Positions 8,807 through 16,309 of a stretch of DNA of 21,362 nucleotides are shown in pieces. The notes beneath the pieces were generated by a model. That model did not search any database. It saw only the letters and a program-made list of their open reading frames with translations, and was not told the DNA's origin. Each line of letters starts with the position of its first letter. The stretch's first letter is position 1. Both the position numbers and the translations under genes were made by a program. The DNA is from an uncultured Ruminococcus sp. (GTDB taxonomy: Bacteria > Bacillota > Clostridia > Oscillospirales > Ruminococcaceae): positions 1 to 21,362 of the forward strand of contig UQEM01000028.1 in assembly GCA_900540005.1 (NCBI GenBank). The letters run 5' to 3'.

Positions 8807-9394
8807 ATGAAAAGAAAAAAGGGTTTTACCCTCATTGAACTGATAATAGTTCTCGCTATTATCGCTGTTTTTTCAGCCGTTCTCGTTCCGTCATGGATGA
8901 CTTATATCAGAAAGACCCGACTTAAAACCGCTGACGGCAGGGCAAGAACCATATTCAATGCCGCTCAGACTGTGGCTCTCAAGTATCAGGCTACCGAGCG
9001 AAATGCGAGCAGTGCATACCTTTCCAACGGCGATTTTTATTACTGCTGGGAGGACGGAAAGGGCTATAAGTGCGACTCAAGCTGGAACGCCGACAGCAGC
9101 GTTACTGACGACCAGAATGCAGCTTTCGGATCAATGATAAACCGTATTTTTAGCGAGGGTGGCTGCTATAAGCTACATATCGTTGACTACAAGGTCAAGT
9201 CTGTATACTACACGCAGTCAAAGAATTACCGCTATCCGGGTTCGTATCCTGTAACGATGAGCACTATCTACAGACAATCGGGCGGAGCAGGAACATTGGC
9301 AGATCTCAGAAAGTATGCTTTCAATCCTGCACTCGATCAGGCAGATAACGGAACGTCAAGATATTTCGTGATGAACAGGTTTGAATTGCCGTAA
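8807..9394 (+). CDS. Type IV pilin-like / pseudopilin protein
   Basis: A 195-residue protein with a type III (prepilin) signal. MKRKKG is followed by F7-T-L-I-E11, so a prepilin peptidase should cut after G6 and leave E5 of the mature protein. The hydrophobic helix IELIIVLAIIAVFSAVLVP is both membrane anchor and fibre-forming stem. The rest is a globular head rich in Tyr, Ser and Asn with paired Cys residues (C54, C63, C123), and I do not recognise it further. GGAGGT lies six bases before the ATG. It stands alone: no pilus ATPase, inner membrane protein or prepilin peptidase is nearby, so assembly genes must be elsewhere if it is exported as a pilin. It has its own promoter and terminator. 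Confidence 0.85.
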   Translation: MKRKKGFTLIELIIVLAIIAVFSAVLVPSWMTYIRKTRLKTADGRARTIFNAAQTVALKYQATERNASSAYLSNGDFYYCWEDGKGYKCDSSWNADSSVTDDQNAAFGSMINRIFSEGGCYKLHIVDYKVKSVYYTQSKNYRYPGSYPVTMSTIYRQSGGAGTLADLRKYAFNPALDQADNGTSRYFVMNRFELP

Positions 9395-9398
9395 TAGT

Positions 9399-9430
9399 AA
9401 AAGGAGCTTTGACGCTCCTTTTATTTTTTG
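9399..9430 (+). terminator. Terminator of the pilin-like gene
   Basis: A perfect 9-bp stem (9399-9407 with 9414-9422), six-base loop, followed by TTTTTT, five bases after the stop codon. Confidence 0.88.
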
Positions 9431-9450
9431 TATTTTTGCCGGTTAAGCTA

Positions 9451-9479
9451 TTGACTTTTGATACGGAACGTGATATAAT
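9451..9479 (+). promoter_or_regulatory. tRNA-Ser promoter
   Basis: TTGACT (9451-9456), 17 bases, TATAAT (9474-9479). The tRNA begins 40 bases downstream. Confidence 0.72.
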
Positions 9480-9519
9480 ATTATGGTAAATCCGGTGCTT
9501 ACTGATTTACCCATTATAC

Positions 9520-9610
9520 GGAGACGTATCGAAGTGGTCATAACGAGAACGACTCGAAATCGTTTGAGCGGTGAAACGCTCCGTGGGTTCGAATCCCACC
9601 GTCTCCGCCA
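9520..9610 (+). tRNA. tRNA-Ser(CGA)
   Basis: The acceptor stem GGAGACG pairs with CGTCTCC, followed by G and an encoded CCA (9608-9610). The anticodon stem AACGA/TCGTT encloses loop CTCGAAA, giving anticodon CGA, which reads UCG. The long variable arm GAGCG-GTGAAA-CGCTC is the class II mark of a serine tRNA. The T arm holds GTTCGAATC. It is followed by its own terminator. Confidence 0.95.
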
Positions 9611-9621
9611 GAACTGTATGT

Positions 9622-9650
9622 CGCGTCTCTCCAGAGGCGCGATTATTTTT
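9622..9650 (+). terminator. tRNA-Ser terminator
   Basis: An 8-bp stem (9622-9629 with 9634-9641, one G-T pair), loop TCCA, followed by ATTATTTTT. Confidence 0.8.
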
Positions 9651-9700
9651 CAGAAATTATGTTGCAGTATCAGAATATGACTGCCGCAGCCAAGCAGCTC

Positions 9701-9728
9701 CCCTCGGCAGAAAGTCGGGGGCGTTTTT
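9701..9728 (+). terminator. Terminator-like hairpin in the smpB leader
   Basis: An 8-bp stem with two wobble pairs (9701-9708 with 9714-9721), loop AGAAA, then CGTTTTT. It ends about 12 bases before the smpB ribosome binding site, and no promoter is visible between it and smpB. It could be an attenuator or simply a second terminator. Confidence 0.5.
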
Positions 9729-9754
9729 GTAAATTTGTCGAAAGGAGTCGGATC

Positions 9755-10219
9755 ATGCGCTCAAAGGAAACCAAATCTATCGCCGATAACCGCAAGGCAA
9801 GACACGATTACTTCGTCCTCGAAGAGTATGAGGCGGGTATCGAGCTTGTCGGCACAGAGGTAAAGTCGATCCGTCAGGGCGGAGTAAATCTCAAGGACTC
9901 GTGGTGCTCCATTGATAATGGCGAAATTTTTGTCAGAGGTATGCACATTTCTCCTTACGAAAAGGGCAACATCTTCAACCGCGATCCCCTGCGCGTCCGC
10001 AAACTCCTCATGCACAAGCGTGAGATAAGCAGACTCTACGGTACGGTCAAGCAGGACGGTCTTTCACTGATCCCTCTTGCAATTTATTTCAAGGACTCCA
10101 AGGTCAAGGTGAAGATCGGTCTGTGCAAGGGTAAAAAACTCTACGACAAGCGCGCGGACGCTGCCAAGCGCGATGCAAAGCGTGAGATCGACCGCGGAAT
10201 CAAAAGCCGTAACCAATAA
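9755..10219 (+). CDS. smpB: SsrA-binding protein SmpB
   Basis: A 154-residue RNA-binding protein that partners tmRNA in rescuing ribosomes stalled on mRNAs lacking a stop codon. It binds the tRNA-like domain of tmRNA and places its C-terminal tail in the empty mRNA channel. The family pattern is clear from end to end: N-terminal [16 protein letters not shown], then [10 protein letters not shown] and LKDSW, then the HISPYEKGN and RKLLMHK blocks. The basic tail [18 protein letters not shown] near the C terminus follows. Length is normal for the family. I chose ATG 9755 because GAAAGGAG precedes it and homologues start here; the open frame further upstream has no support. Its RNA partner is encoded 128 bases downstream under a separate promoter, a common pairing. 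Confidence 0.98.
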   Translation: MRSKETKSIADNRKARHDYFVLEEYEAGIELVGTEVKSIRQGGVNLKDSWCSIDNGEIFVRGMHISPYEKGNIFNRDPLRVRKLLMHKREISRLYGTVKQDGLSLIPLAIYFKDSKVKVKIGLCKGKKLYDKRADAAKRDAKREIDRGIKSRNQ

Positions 10220-10263
10220 CTCAACGATCGACCGTTTGTAACCAATTTTTCAACTTTTTAATG

Positions 10264-10292
10264 TTGCATTTTAGCTTTTGTTGTGCTATAAT
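10264..10292 (+). promoter_or_regulatory. tmRNA promoter
   Basis: TTGCAT (10264-10269), 17 bases, TATAAT (10287-10292), about 55 bases before the mature tmRNA 5' end. The leader between must be removed by RNase P. Confidence 0.75.
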
Positions 10293-10347
10293 ACTACTAT
10301 AGTGATCACAGCACGGCTGGCTTTTCTTGCGCAGCCGCGGCTTCCAT

Positions 10348-10717
10348 GGGGGCGTAAAGGTTTCGACGGGGGCTTTGAAGTGTGATAAGCGAGCGGAGTA
10401 CGGCGTGATCTCCTTAATCCTCGCCACGTTTAAATATAAACGCAAGAAATAATATCACAGTTTCTAGAAATAGCGAACTGGTAGCTGCTTAAGTCAGCTT
10501 CTGTCCGCCGGGAGAGTATCGCGGCTCTCGCTCGGGCATCGATCAGCGGTGAACGATTTACGGGAGTGTCCGTGCCCGTAAATTGCATTCGGACTACCTT
10601 GGCTCTCAGCCCGCTTACCGGCAGACTGCCAAGGGAACTTTAATAGGTAATATACGCTCGTAGAAAGTTGCATGAATGAACTTTCGGACGGGGGTTCAAT
10701 TCCCCCCGCCTCCACCA
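10348..10717 (+). ncRNA. ssrA: Transfer-messenger RNA (tmRNA)
   Basis: The 5' end GGGGGCGTAAAGGTTTCGAC is the family signature, and it pairs with the 3' end CGCCTCC followed by A and an encoded CCA (10715-10717). The T arm GGGGGTTCAATTCCCCC is seen just before. The tag frame probably resumes at GCA (10441-10443) and ends with GCT GCT TAA. This predicts the tag ARNNITVSRNSELVAA, with a first Ala added from the charged tmRNA. The resume codon is inferred from the upstream AAAC and from position, so the tag's first residues are less sure than its VAA end. The 370-base length is typical. Together with SmpB it tags and frees products of stalled ribosomes. The 3' end of this gene is a classic island integration site, and base composition changes right after it. 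Confidence 0.96.
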
Positions 10718-10722
10718 ATCCA

Positions 10723-10783
10723 ATATTACACAAAACCCTACTACTTTGTAGGTGGCTTTGCCGTCACGGTTTGGTTGTAATAT
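10723..10783. other. Structured inverted-repeat element just after tmRNA
   Basis: An outer stem joins 10723-10730 to 10776-10783 (8 perfect bp). It continues as 10731-10737 with 10768-10774 (one mismatch, one bulged T). Two small hairpins lie inside: 10741-10744 with 10748-10751, and 10752-10756 with 10760-10767 (bulged). The fold resembles a three-way junction. It may be a processing signal, a transcript end or an attachment site; the sequence does not decide. Confidence 0.45.
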
Positions 10784-10797
10784 CAAAACGAAAGAAC

Positions 10798-10824
10798 CAG
10801 AGGGTCTTATGCTCTCTGTTTTTT
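10798..10824 (+). terminator. Terminator downstream of tmRNA
   Basis: A 7-bp stem (10798-10804 with 10812-10818, one wobble pair), seven-base loop, followed by six T. It is the first plausible intrinsic terminator after the tmRNA 3' end. Confidence 0.7.
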
Positions 10825-10845
10825 CAATTAAGGGGATATATATTT

Positions 10846-11346
10846 ATGAATGCTGTTGATCGAAAACTTAAAATACATACTAAAAACGGAAGCTATTCTG
10901 AGGGTGCTGCTAACCGTTCTATCCTAACGGTTACTTGGGATAGTAATAATACCAAGACCGCTGTTGCAATTGGTATAAACCCAAGTAAAGCCAATGATAA
11001 TAGAAGTGATAAAACACTTACAACATTAGGAAGATTTTTAGCGGCTAACGGATATAAGGAACTGAAAATGTTCAACATATTTGAAAGCTACTCTACAGAC
11101 CAAAGTGGAATCAATTATAAAACAGCAACCAATTTTGTTACATACAAATCTGAATTTGAAAACGCTGACGCTATTTTTATTGTATGGGGAGTTGCAAAAA
11201 GTTATAAATCTGAAAAAGAAAAAATAATTGAAATTCTGAAGGAATATGGTGATAAGATTTACTGCTTAAAGAAAGATAATAGGTATCCATTACACCCAAG
11301 CCGGATGAGTTATGAATGTGAAATATCAAAGTATAGCTTTGATTGA
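10846..11346 (+). CDS. DUF1643 family protein
   Basis: A 166-residue soluble protein. The pattern R24-x2-L-x3-W31, then GINPSKAN (43-50) with D55-x-T57, VWG (113-115) and HPSR (150-153), matches what I know of DUF1643. That family has no settled function and is often found on mobile elements. I chose ATG 10846; the frame is open upstream but runs through the tmRNA gene. AAGGGG lies ten bases before the ATG. The preceding terminator ends 21 bases upstream and I see no clear promoter in between, so its expression is uncertain. It is the first gene after the tmRNA and is clearly AT-richer than the smpB side. It converges on the PolC-like fusion gene through a shared terminator. Confidence 0.78.
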   Translation: MNAVDRKLKIHTKNGSYSEGAANRSILTVTWDSNNTKTAVAIGINPSKANDNRSDKTLTTLGRFLAANGYKELKMFNIFESYSTDQSGINYKTATNFVTYKSEFENADAIFIVWGVAKSYKSEKEKIIEILKEYGDKIYCLKKDNRYPLHPSRMSYECEISKYSFD

Positions 11347-11405
11347 AATACTACATATGATTTTATGTAAATTTGAGAAGTATGTCAAATATCACTATAA
11401 AACAA

Positions 11406-11434
11406 AAGCCAAAGAGTTTTAGTCTCTTTGGCTT
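11406..11434. terminator. Bidirectional terminator between converging genes
   Basis: A perfect 11-bp stem (11406-11416 with 11424-11434), seven-base loop. T-rich tails lie on both sides (TTTTGTTTT on the minus strand). It serves the DUF1643 gene and the gene at 11449-12981. Confidence 0.88.
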
Positions 11435-11448
11435 AATTACTTTAAATT

Positions 11449-12981
11449 TCACTTATTCTCTTTATATGATGTAAGTGCATCCAACACAGCATAATACACC
11501 ATTTCATCAGGGTGGTATCTATCGTCATTGAATATGGAACTGCCCGATTTACTGAAATGCTCCAAAATCGCAGCAGCACAGCCTGCACTTCGATTCTGTC
11601 CCGATTCACATTGGCAAATAATACGTAATTCCTTTGACTTTGCGGAATATACAAACTCTGCTATCTTATCAGCTTCGGGAAGTTCTGTCTGAAAATCATC
11701 TAACGGAATGTAGAGTACATTATCAGATTTGCCATTGTAATCAACAAGCGAATAGCAGTCTTTATCATTACTATATCTGTCGGGGTCATAAAAGCTGATG
11801 ACAGCAGTGTTTTTGAAAAAATCTTTTGGAAGTATATAATTTTCAATAAAGTCCCGAGAATATATATCAACCGAAATATACATCTGTATTACGTCTGTAA
11901 ACATATTATAATCAATTTCGGCATACTTAGCAAGCAACAGATAATGATAAATCATAGCTGCATTAAATGAACGTGAAAATAAATAATTGTATTGCTCTAT
12001 GACCTCATAGAATTCACTTTCAAAATTATAACTTTCAAGAGCTTTAGAAAAATAATTAATTTTGCTATATTTCTCGTATGCTTTTATAGAATCTTCTGAT
12101 GAAACGCCTTTTTCAATAAGATATATGTAAATATCTTCCCTTTCAATGAAAGGATATTTTTGAAATAGTTCTGATTCAAACATCTTTTTTATATTCAATA
12201 CATCAGTCGATATATTTTTTATCATACTATGAACTGCCGAAAAGATACGGCTGATTTCTCTTTTAGTCGAGGGCTGTATCGCTTTAATCCAAGGATATTC
12301 TCCGCATATTTTTTCTATTTTTTGCAAAGATTTATAATCCAAAGCAGAAAGTTCGGAAATTGGAATATCGGAAACAATCAATCCGGTACGATTCTGACAT
12401 TCATATAAAAATTCCATTGTTTTTGTGGATATGATATTTCGCTGAATATCGGGATTTTGCCGAATGTAATCATAGCCAAAATGATTACTGACCGCTTTTG
12501 CAGCCAGTGGGATAAGTTTCCAGACAGTTCTGATTGATAAACTCTGATTTTCTTTTTGTTTTTTACTTCCCCATACGCAATCAAAGGGTATGTCGATTCC
12601 CATTGAAATCATTTGATTGCCACAAGAGCAGTTCTTGGGCGGCAAATCAATTCCAAACTGATTATAATTATTATGACATTCTGATTTACCACAGCAAGGG
12701 CAGTAATAGTGTGACGGCAGAGGATTCAGACCCATATATCCAATCAGATAAGCAATAAAAGTTCCGTTGCCTGTTATCATCGGTATAGAATGTTCTCTCG
12801 CAACTTTAGAAATTATTCGGTATGCTTCAAATTGTAGTATTGTTTCAGAACTTTTCAACATTTCAATTTCTTTATTGAATCTTTCTAAAGCAAAATCAGG
12901 AACACCTGCACAGTAGATTTTATGTAACTGTTCTTCGCAGGATTTTTTTATATTTGCAAATGCCTGTTCTTTTGAGATCAT
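11449..12981 (-). CDS. PolC palm-like (catalytically dead) protein fused to CX5R phosphatase
   Basis: This 510-residue protein has two parts. Residues about 10-370 run parallel to the polymerase core of Firmicute PolC: NPLPSHYYCPCC (86-97), GIDLPPKNC (110-118), DIPFDCVWG (130-138), RTGLIVSDIPISEL (198-211), REDIYIYLIEKGVS (281-294), and a Tyr/Phe-rich block near 324-345. The PolC motif PDIDLNFS, which holds two catalytic aspartates, is missing after 138, and exonuclease and PHP domains are absent, so polymerase activity is unlikely. Residues about 390-510 form a protein-tyrosine-phosphatase-like domain with C458-ESGQN-R464-S. I chose ATG 12981 because GGAGGT lies seven bases before it; an upstream in-frame ATG at 12996 has weaker support. 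It lies 130 bases downstream of the resolvase gene on the same strand. The role is unknown; interaction with DNA polymerase or its clamp is a guess. Confidence 0.75.
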   Translation of the reverse strand: MISKEQAFANIKKSCEEQLHKIYCAGVPDFALERFNKEIEMLKSSETILQFEAYRIISKVAREHSIPMITGNGTFIAYLIGYMGLNPLPSHYYCPCCGKSECHNNYNQFGIDLPPKNCSCGNQMISMGIDIPFDCVWGSKKQKENQSLSIRTVWKLIPLAAKAVSNHFGYDYIRQNPDIQRNIISTKTMEFLYECQNRTGLIVSDIPISELSALDYKSLQKIEKICGEYPWIKAIQPSTKREISRIFSAVHSMIKNISTDVLNIKKMFESELFQKYPFIEREDIYIYLIEKGVSSEDSIKAYEKYSKINYFSKALESYNFESEFYEVIEQYNYLFSRSFNAAMIYHYLLLAKYAEIDYNMFTDVIQMYISVDIYSRDFIENYILPKDFFKNTAVISFYDPDRYSNDKDCYSLVDYNGKSDNVLYIPLDDFQTELPEADKIAEFVYSAKSKELRIICQCESGQNRSAGCAAAILEHFSKSGSSIFNDDRYHPDEMVYYAVLDALTSYKENK

Positions 12982-13111
12982 TTTCTTTACCTCCATAATT
13001 CCTAAAGATTATATACTCGCCGATGTTGCACTACATTCTTTCAATCATTCTTATGCAGTTCTATAAAAACCTCTATGAATATAAATAATATTTATTTGTA
13101 TTATGAAAGGT

Positions 13112-13699
13112 TTACCTCTCCACAATCCCCAAATACTTATAAACCGTCGGATAAGACAAATTACAAAGCCTTGAAAACTCCTTTTTATTTATCTCACCAT
13201 TTTTATATTTCGGATAATGCTTATAAAAGATACTTGGAATATCGTCTGCTGTTGTAGACGGTCTGCCGATTGTTTTACCTTTGGCTTTTGCATTTTCCAT
13301 ACCGCTTTTTACTCTCTGACTAATGATATTCCGTTCCAGTTCGCTGAATACGCCCATCATTTTAAGCATACCCTCTGTCATAGGGTCAAGCTCTTTACTG
13401 CAATCCACAACGAAAGTACCAAGCACTAATTTGATGTGCTTTTCCTTTGCAAGCTCGATAATATCGCAAAGCTGTTTTGTACTTCGGGTAATTCTGCTGA
13501 CCTCTGTTGCAAGAATGGTATCACCCGACTGCACAATATCAAGCAGTTTCTTTAGTTCTGCTCTGTCGGTTTTCATACCGCTTTCGTATTCCAGATATAT
13601 TGTAGTATCAGTTGCCCCTTGTTGTTTCAGCTCTCGTACTTGTCTGTTAATGTCCTGCATTTTCTCGTTGGTGGAACATCTCGCATATCCGTAAATCAT
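13112..13699 (-). CDS. Small serine recombinase (resolvase/invertase)
   Basis: A 195-residue site-specific recombinase acting by a phosphoserine link to DNA. The catalytic domain starts IYGYARCST, with the nucleophile S9 and R7 two residues before it. It continues with EVSRITRST and the MMGVFSELERNIISQRV segment leading into the long E helix (AKAKGKTIGRP). The C terminus carries a helix-turn-helix (EINKKEFSRLCNLSYPTVYKYL). Length is right for the resolvase/invertase group, not the large integrases. I chose the ATG at 13699, six bases after GAGGTG; an ATG directly before it is equally in frame. A strong promoter lies upstream. Its target site is not visible here. It may resolve or invert part of the mobile region. 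Confidence 0.92.
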   Translation of the reverse strand: MIYGYARCSTNEKMQDINRQVRELKQQGATDTTIYLEYESGMKTDRAELKKLLDIVQSGDTILATEVSRITRSTKQLCDIIELAKEKHIKLVLGTFVVDCSKELDPMTEGMLKMMGVFSELERNIISQRVKSGMENAKAKGKTIGRPSTTADDIPSIFYKHYPKYKNGEINKKEFSRLCNLSYPTVYKYLGIVER

Positions 13700-13732
13700 C
13701 ATCAACACCTCGATAATATTTAATGTGTAAAT

Positions 13733-13761
13733 ATTATAAGATATAAACGAAAAGAAGTCAA
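13733..13761 (-). promoter_or_regulatory. Resolvase promoter
   Basis: On the minus strand TTGACT (13756-13761) and TATAAT (13733-13738) are 17 bases apart, 34 bases before the start codon. Confidence 0.75.
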
Positions 13762-13779
13762 CTGTTTCTTTTATAATTT

Positions 13780-13813
13780 CAGCCGTAATTTTTTAAGATT
13801 ACGGCTGTTTTTT
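13780..13813 (+). terminator. Terminator-like hairpin between resolvase and zinc-ribbon gene
   Basis: A perfect 10-bp stem (13780-13789 with 13798-13807) followed by six T on the plus strand. The flanking genes all run on the minus strand, where no T run follows the stem. It could still end minus-strand transcripts weakly, or block antisense reading. Confidence 0.6.
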
Positions 13814-13856
13814 CGGTATCAAAAATTATAAACGGAAAGAGATGCTTATTTTTATA

Positions 13857-15599
13857 TTATGTAATTCTTGGATTGTCGAAATCAGTATATCCGAAGTAGT
13901 TCTTAATAGCTGTTGTTTCTTCATTTTCACCAAAGCGAGATATCATAAATTTGTGATATTCTGCCTTGTATGGGTTGGTTTTAAGAATATCCAGGAATAC
14001 ATCAAGCAACTTATCCTGTGGGAAATTCGGATTCGACATATTCTGAAATATGTTGCTTGCTTGTTGAGTTGTTGTATTTGTGGGGTACCAGATGGTTTTT
14101 CCATTCTTATTTAATAAGCATACAAGTGATAAGAACACTCGCCAATAATCCGTGAATACACAGTCAAACAAATTGTCAGGTTTAATGCGCCCGTATAATT
14201 CTGCCTGCTGAGCTTGGTTGATGTTTGATACACTATTAATAAGTCCTGCTTCTGCTCCGTCACGAACAATATTGAATGCTGTAGCTGCTGCAATACCTTT
14301 CGCTGCTCCTTTTAAGCCAAAGCCACCGCCGCTCAGATTTGGAATGAGGCTGGTGATATTTGATATTCTTCTGCGGTTTGCCTGTAATGTCAATTCAATG
14401 CTTTCAAGCGTTGTGGTATAGTCATTCATTCCAAGGTGGAAATCAGCAAGGTGCTGTTGTTCAAATGAATCTTCTGTAACTGTCCATACACCCTCAGAAA
14501 TCAATATGTTCATGGACTGTTTGATTAGAACACTGAGGTAGGATTGATATATTTTCGGATAAAAGCCAAGAAATGTAGAGAGATTCTGAACCTTTCTGTC
14601 ATATTCTTTTCTTGCGTTATCAGCGCAGGCAGATGCAAGCTCACGGAATTTCAGTCTGTATGAATTGAAAGTATCCATACTCTCTGATATTTCAAGCTCT
14701 TTTCCGCATATAGGAAACTTTCTGATTGAACCAACTACCGGTTCCCAATTATCTGGCGCTGTTTTCTGTGATTCATGCTGTTCACTGCTTTTCATTTCCT
14801 CAATATATAAAATAGCAGCTTTAGCAGTATCTATATCCTGCGGATTTAAAGGCATAGAAATAGTAGATGTACCATTATTGCTCAATATACCAACCTGTAA
14901 AGCAGATGTATCTTCTGCAGTGCTTATCAGCTGTAATGTCAGATTTGAGAAATAAACGATACTTCCGCTTGAACCACCTTTCATAGAATTGCTCAGAATG
15001 CTGCTATATCCAGGTTTCAGATAATACAGAATAGCATAATCCTCATAGACTTCAAGCTTTGTGCCATTGGGTGACTGCAAAATATACTTATAGTTTTTAG
15101 TATTTCCATTTGCAGAAGCAATTTGCTCATTTGCATATGTCAGGACATTTGCAAACCGCTCTTTCTGACTATATTCAAAAATCAGATTAAGGTATTTTCC
15201 ATTTGCCCTTGTTTGCGCTCCGCCATTTGACATTGGTCTGGGAGGGTTAACTATATTAATCTGTGTTAATTCGGAATAGTGATATTCTTCACTTCCATAA
15301 ATCAAAGAATTTTCGGTGAAAATAAATTTCTTTCCTAAACCGAGCGCGGGGGTAAACACTTCATACATAGTATGCGATGTATTATTTGAATTGCTATTAG
15401 CTGATTGGCTTCCTAAAAGGTCACTAACTATTTGCTGTGAGCCGTTCACAGCCTTTTGAACAGTACTGTTTAGCTTGTTAAAAAAGCCATTATTTGTCGA
15501 TTGCGACTGGAGCGCACCACTACATACTTTAGCACCGCATTTACCGCAAAAAGCTGCACCGTCATTTAATTTACTTCCACATTGCGTACAAAAAGCCAT
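13857..15599 (-). CDS. Zinc-ribbon protein with PH-like domains and glycine-rich hydrophobic segment
   Basis: A 580-residue protein of unknown function. The N terminus is a zinc ribbon, C4-x2-C7 and C18-x2-C21. A low-complexity Ser/Asn/Gln linker follows (about 28-76). Residues about 80-165 and 170-270 look like two bacterial PH-type beta domains; the second resembles DUF4429-like modules (KLEVYEDYAILYYL, then VYFSNLT and YIEEMK). After 300 the protein is mainly helical, and about 424-452 has a glycine/alanine-rich patch (GGGFGLKGAAKGIAAATAF) that could insert in a membrane. GAAAGGAG nine bases before the ATG supports the start. It is the last of three genes in a row on the minus strand, 15 bases after its neighbour. 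It may be the effector of an XRE-regulated accessory module, which is inference. Confidence 0.75.
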   Translation of the reverse strand: MAFCTQCGSKLNDGAAFCGKCGAKVCSGALQSQSTNNGFFNKLNSTVQKAVNGSQQIVSDLLGSQSANSNSNNTSHTMYEVFTPALGLGKKFIFTENSLIYGSEEYHYSELTQINIVNPPRPMSNGGAQTRANGKYLNLIFEYSQKERFANVLTYANEQIASANGNTKNYKYILQSPNGTKLEVYEDYAILYYLKPGYSSILSNSMKGGSSGSIVYFSNLTLQLISTAEDTSALQVGILSNNGTSTISMPLNPQDIDTAKAAILYIEEMKSSEQHESQKTAPDNWEPVVGSIRKFPICGKELEISESMDTFNSYRLKFRELASACADNARKEYDRKVQNLSTFLGFYPKIYQSYLSVLIKQSMNILISEGVWTVTEDSFEQQHLADFHLGMNDYTTTLESIELTLQANRRRISNITSLIPNLSGGGFGLKGAAKGIAAATAFNIVRDGAEAGLINSVSNINQAQQAELYGRIKPDNLFDCVFTDYWRVFLSLVCLLNKNGKTIWYPTNTTTQQASNIFQNMSNPNFPQDKLLDVFLDILKTNPYKAEYHKFMISRFGENEETTAIKNYFGYTDFDNPRIT

Positions 15600-15614
15600 T
15601 GTAAATTTCTCCTT

Positions 15615-16274
15615 TCATTTTCTGTATTCTGCAATTTCAATCCAAGCCTTATTCTCCCATTCAATAGGAGAACTGTAACCGCTTTCAGAAACAGCTTTTC
15701 TGACACAATTCTGGAAAGCAATATATTCCTCATAATTCCACTTACTCCAGGGCTTTGAGGTGCTTTCGCTGTACTTGCCTACAGCACCGTCCTTTTTCGG
15801 AACGCATTCCAGTTTCAGACAATGTTTCAGCTTTGGATTATCTGAGCCAACAGCCTGCATAATATAGCTATCCACAGGAATGTGCAGATAGTTTTTCATA
15901 GCAGAGTCCTCTGCCGTCATCAAAACATATTTTAGCATCATATTCAGCCACTTTTGTGCCTGTCCATACGTCAATTCGCTGATTTCCGAATATGTATTGA
16001 TGATTTCTTCGCAGATTCTTTTATGCTCACGGTCAAAGGCATTCTGTTTTTCGTCAGATTCCTTTACGGCATTCGCCAAAACGTCATATTCATGGACGAG
16101 CATTTCACAGATTTTTCGCTTTGCACCTTTTCTGGTGTTTTTATTCTCTGTGTTGAACTTTATCGTTCTGCACAAGTCCAGATAGGCTTTTTCTGCACAT
16201 TTGATTAGAATATCGTTCATACTATCACCCTTTGTCATATTGAAGTACGCATACTTCAAAAATTCGAGTACCAT
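15615..16274 (-). CDS. Unknown soluble helical protein
   Basis: I do not recognise a named family with certainty. The product has 219 residues from ATG 16274, or 201 from the internal ATG at 16220. Both have a usable ribosome binding site (AAAGGT and AAAGGG). It is charged and mostly helical, with no signal peptide or membrane helix. Marked blocks are YGQAQKWLNMMLKYVLM in the middle, HIPVDSYIM, and a C-terminal WSKWNYEEYIAFQNCVR. I have a weak memory of similar AQKWxNMxxKY proteins of unknown function in Firmicutes. It is the middle gene of an operon: 35 bases after the small regulator and 15 bases before the zinc-ribbon gene. A perfect 8-bp dyad at 16240-16259 lies between the two possible starts, so it could be an operator if translation begins at 16220. 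Confidence 0.72.
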   Translation of the reverse strand: MVLEFLKYAYFNMTKGDSMNDILIKCAEKAYLDLCRTIKFNTENKNTRKGAKRKICEMLVHEYDVLANAVKESDEKQNAFDREHKRICEEIINTYSEISELTYGQAQKWLNMMLKYVLMTAEDSAMKNYLHIPVDSYIMQAVGSDNPKLKHCLKLECVPKKDGAVGKYSESTSKPWSKWNYEEYIAFQNCVRKAVSESGYSSPIEWENKAWIEIAEYRK

Positions 16275-16309
16275 AATTTTTACCTTTCGCTCTTGTCTTG
16301 TTTGATCGT

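Noticed and set aside
9483..9680. Short open frame covering the tRNA-Ser
   Set aside because: It runs through a complete tRNA and its terminator and has no ribosome binding site.
10672..10845. N-terminal extension of the DUF1643 protein into tmRNA
   Set aside because: The extension would translate the tmRNA 3' end and a terminator; homologues as I know them start near ATG 10846.
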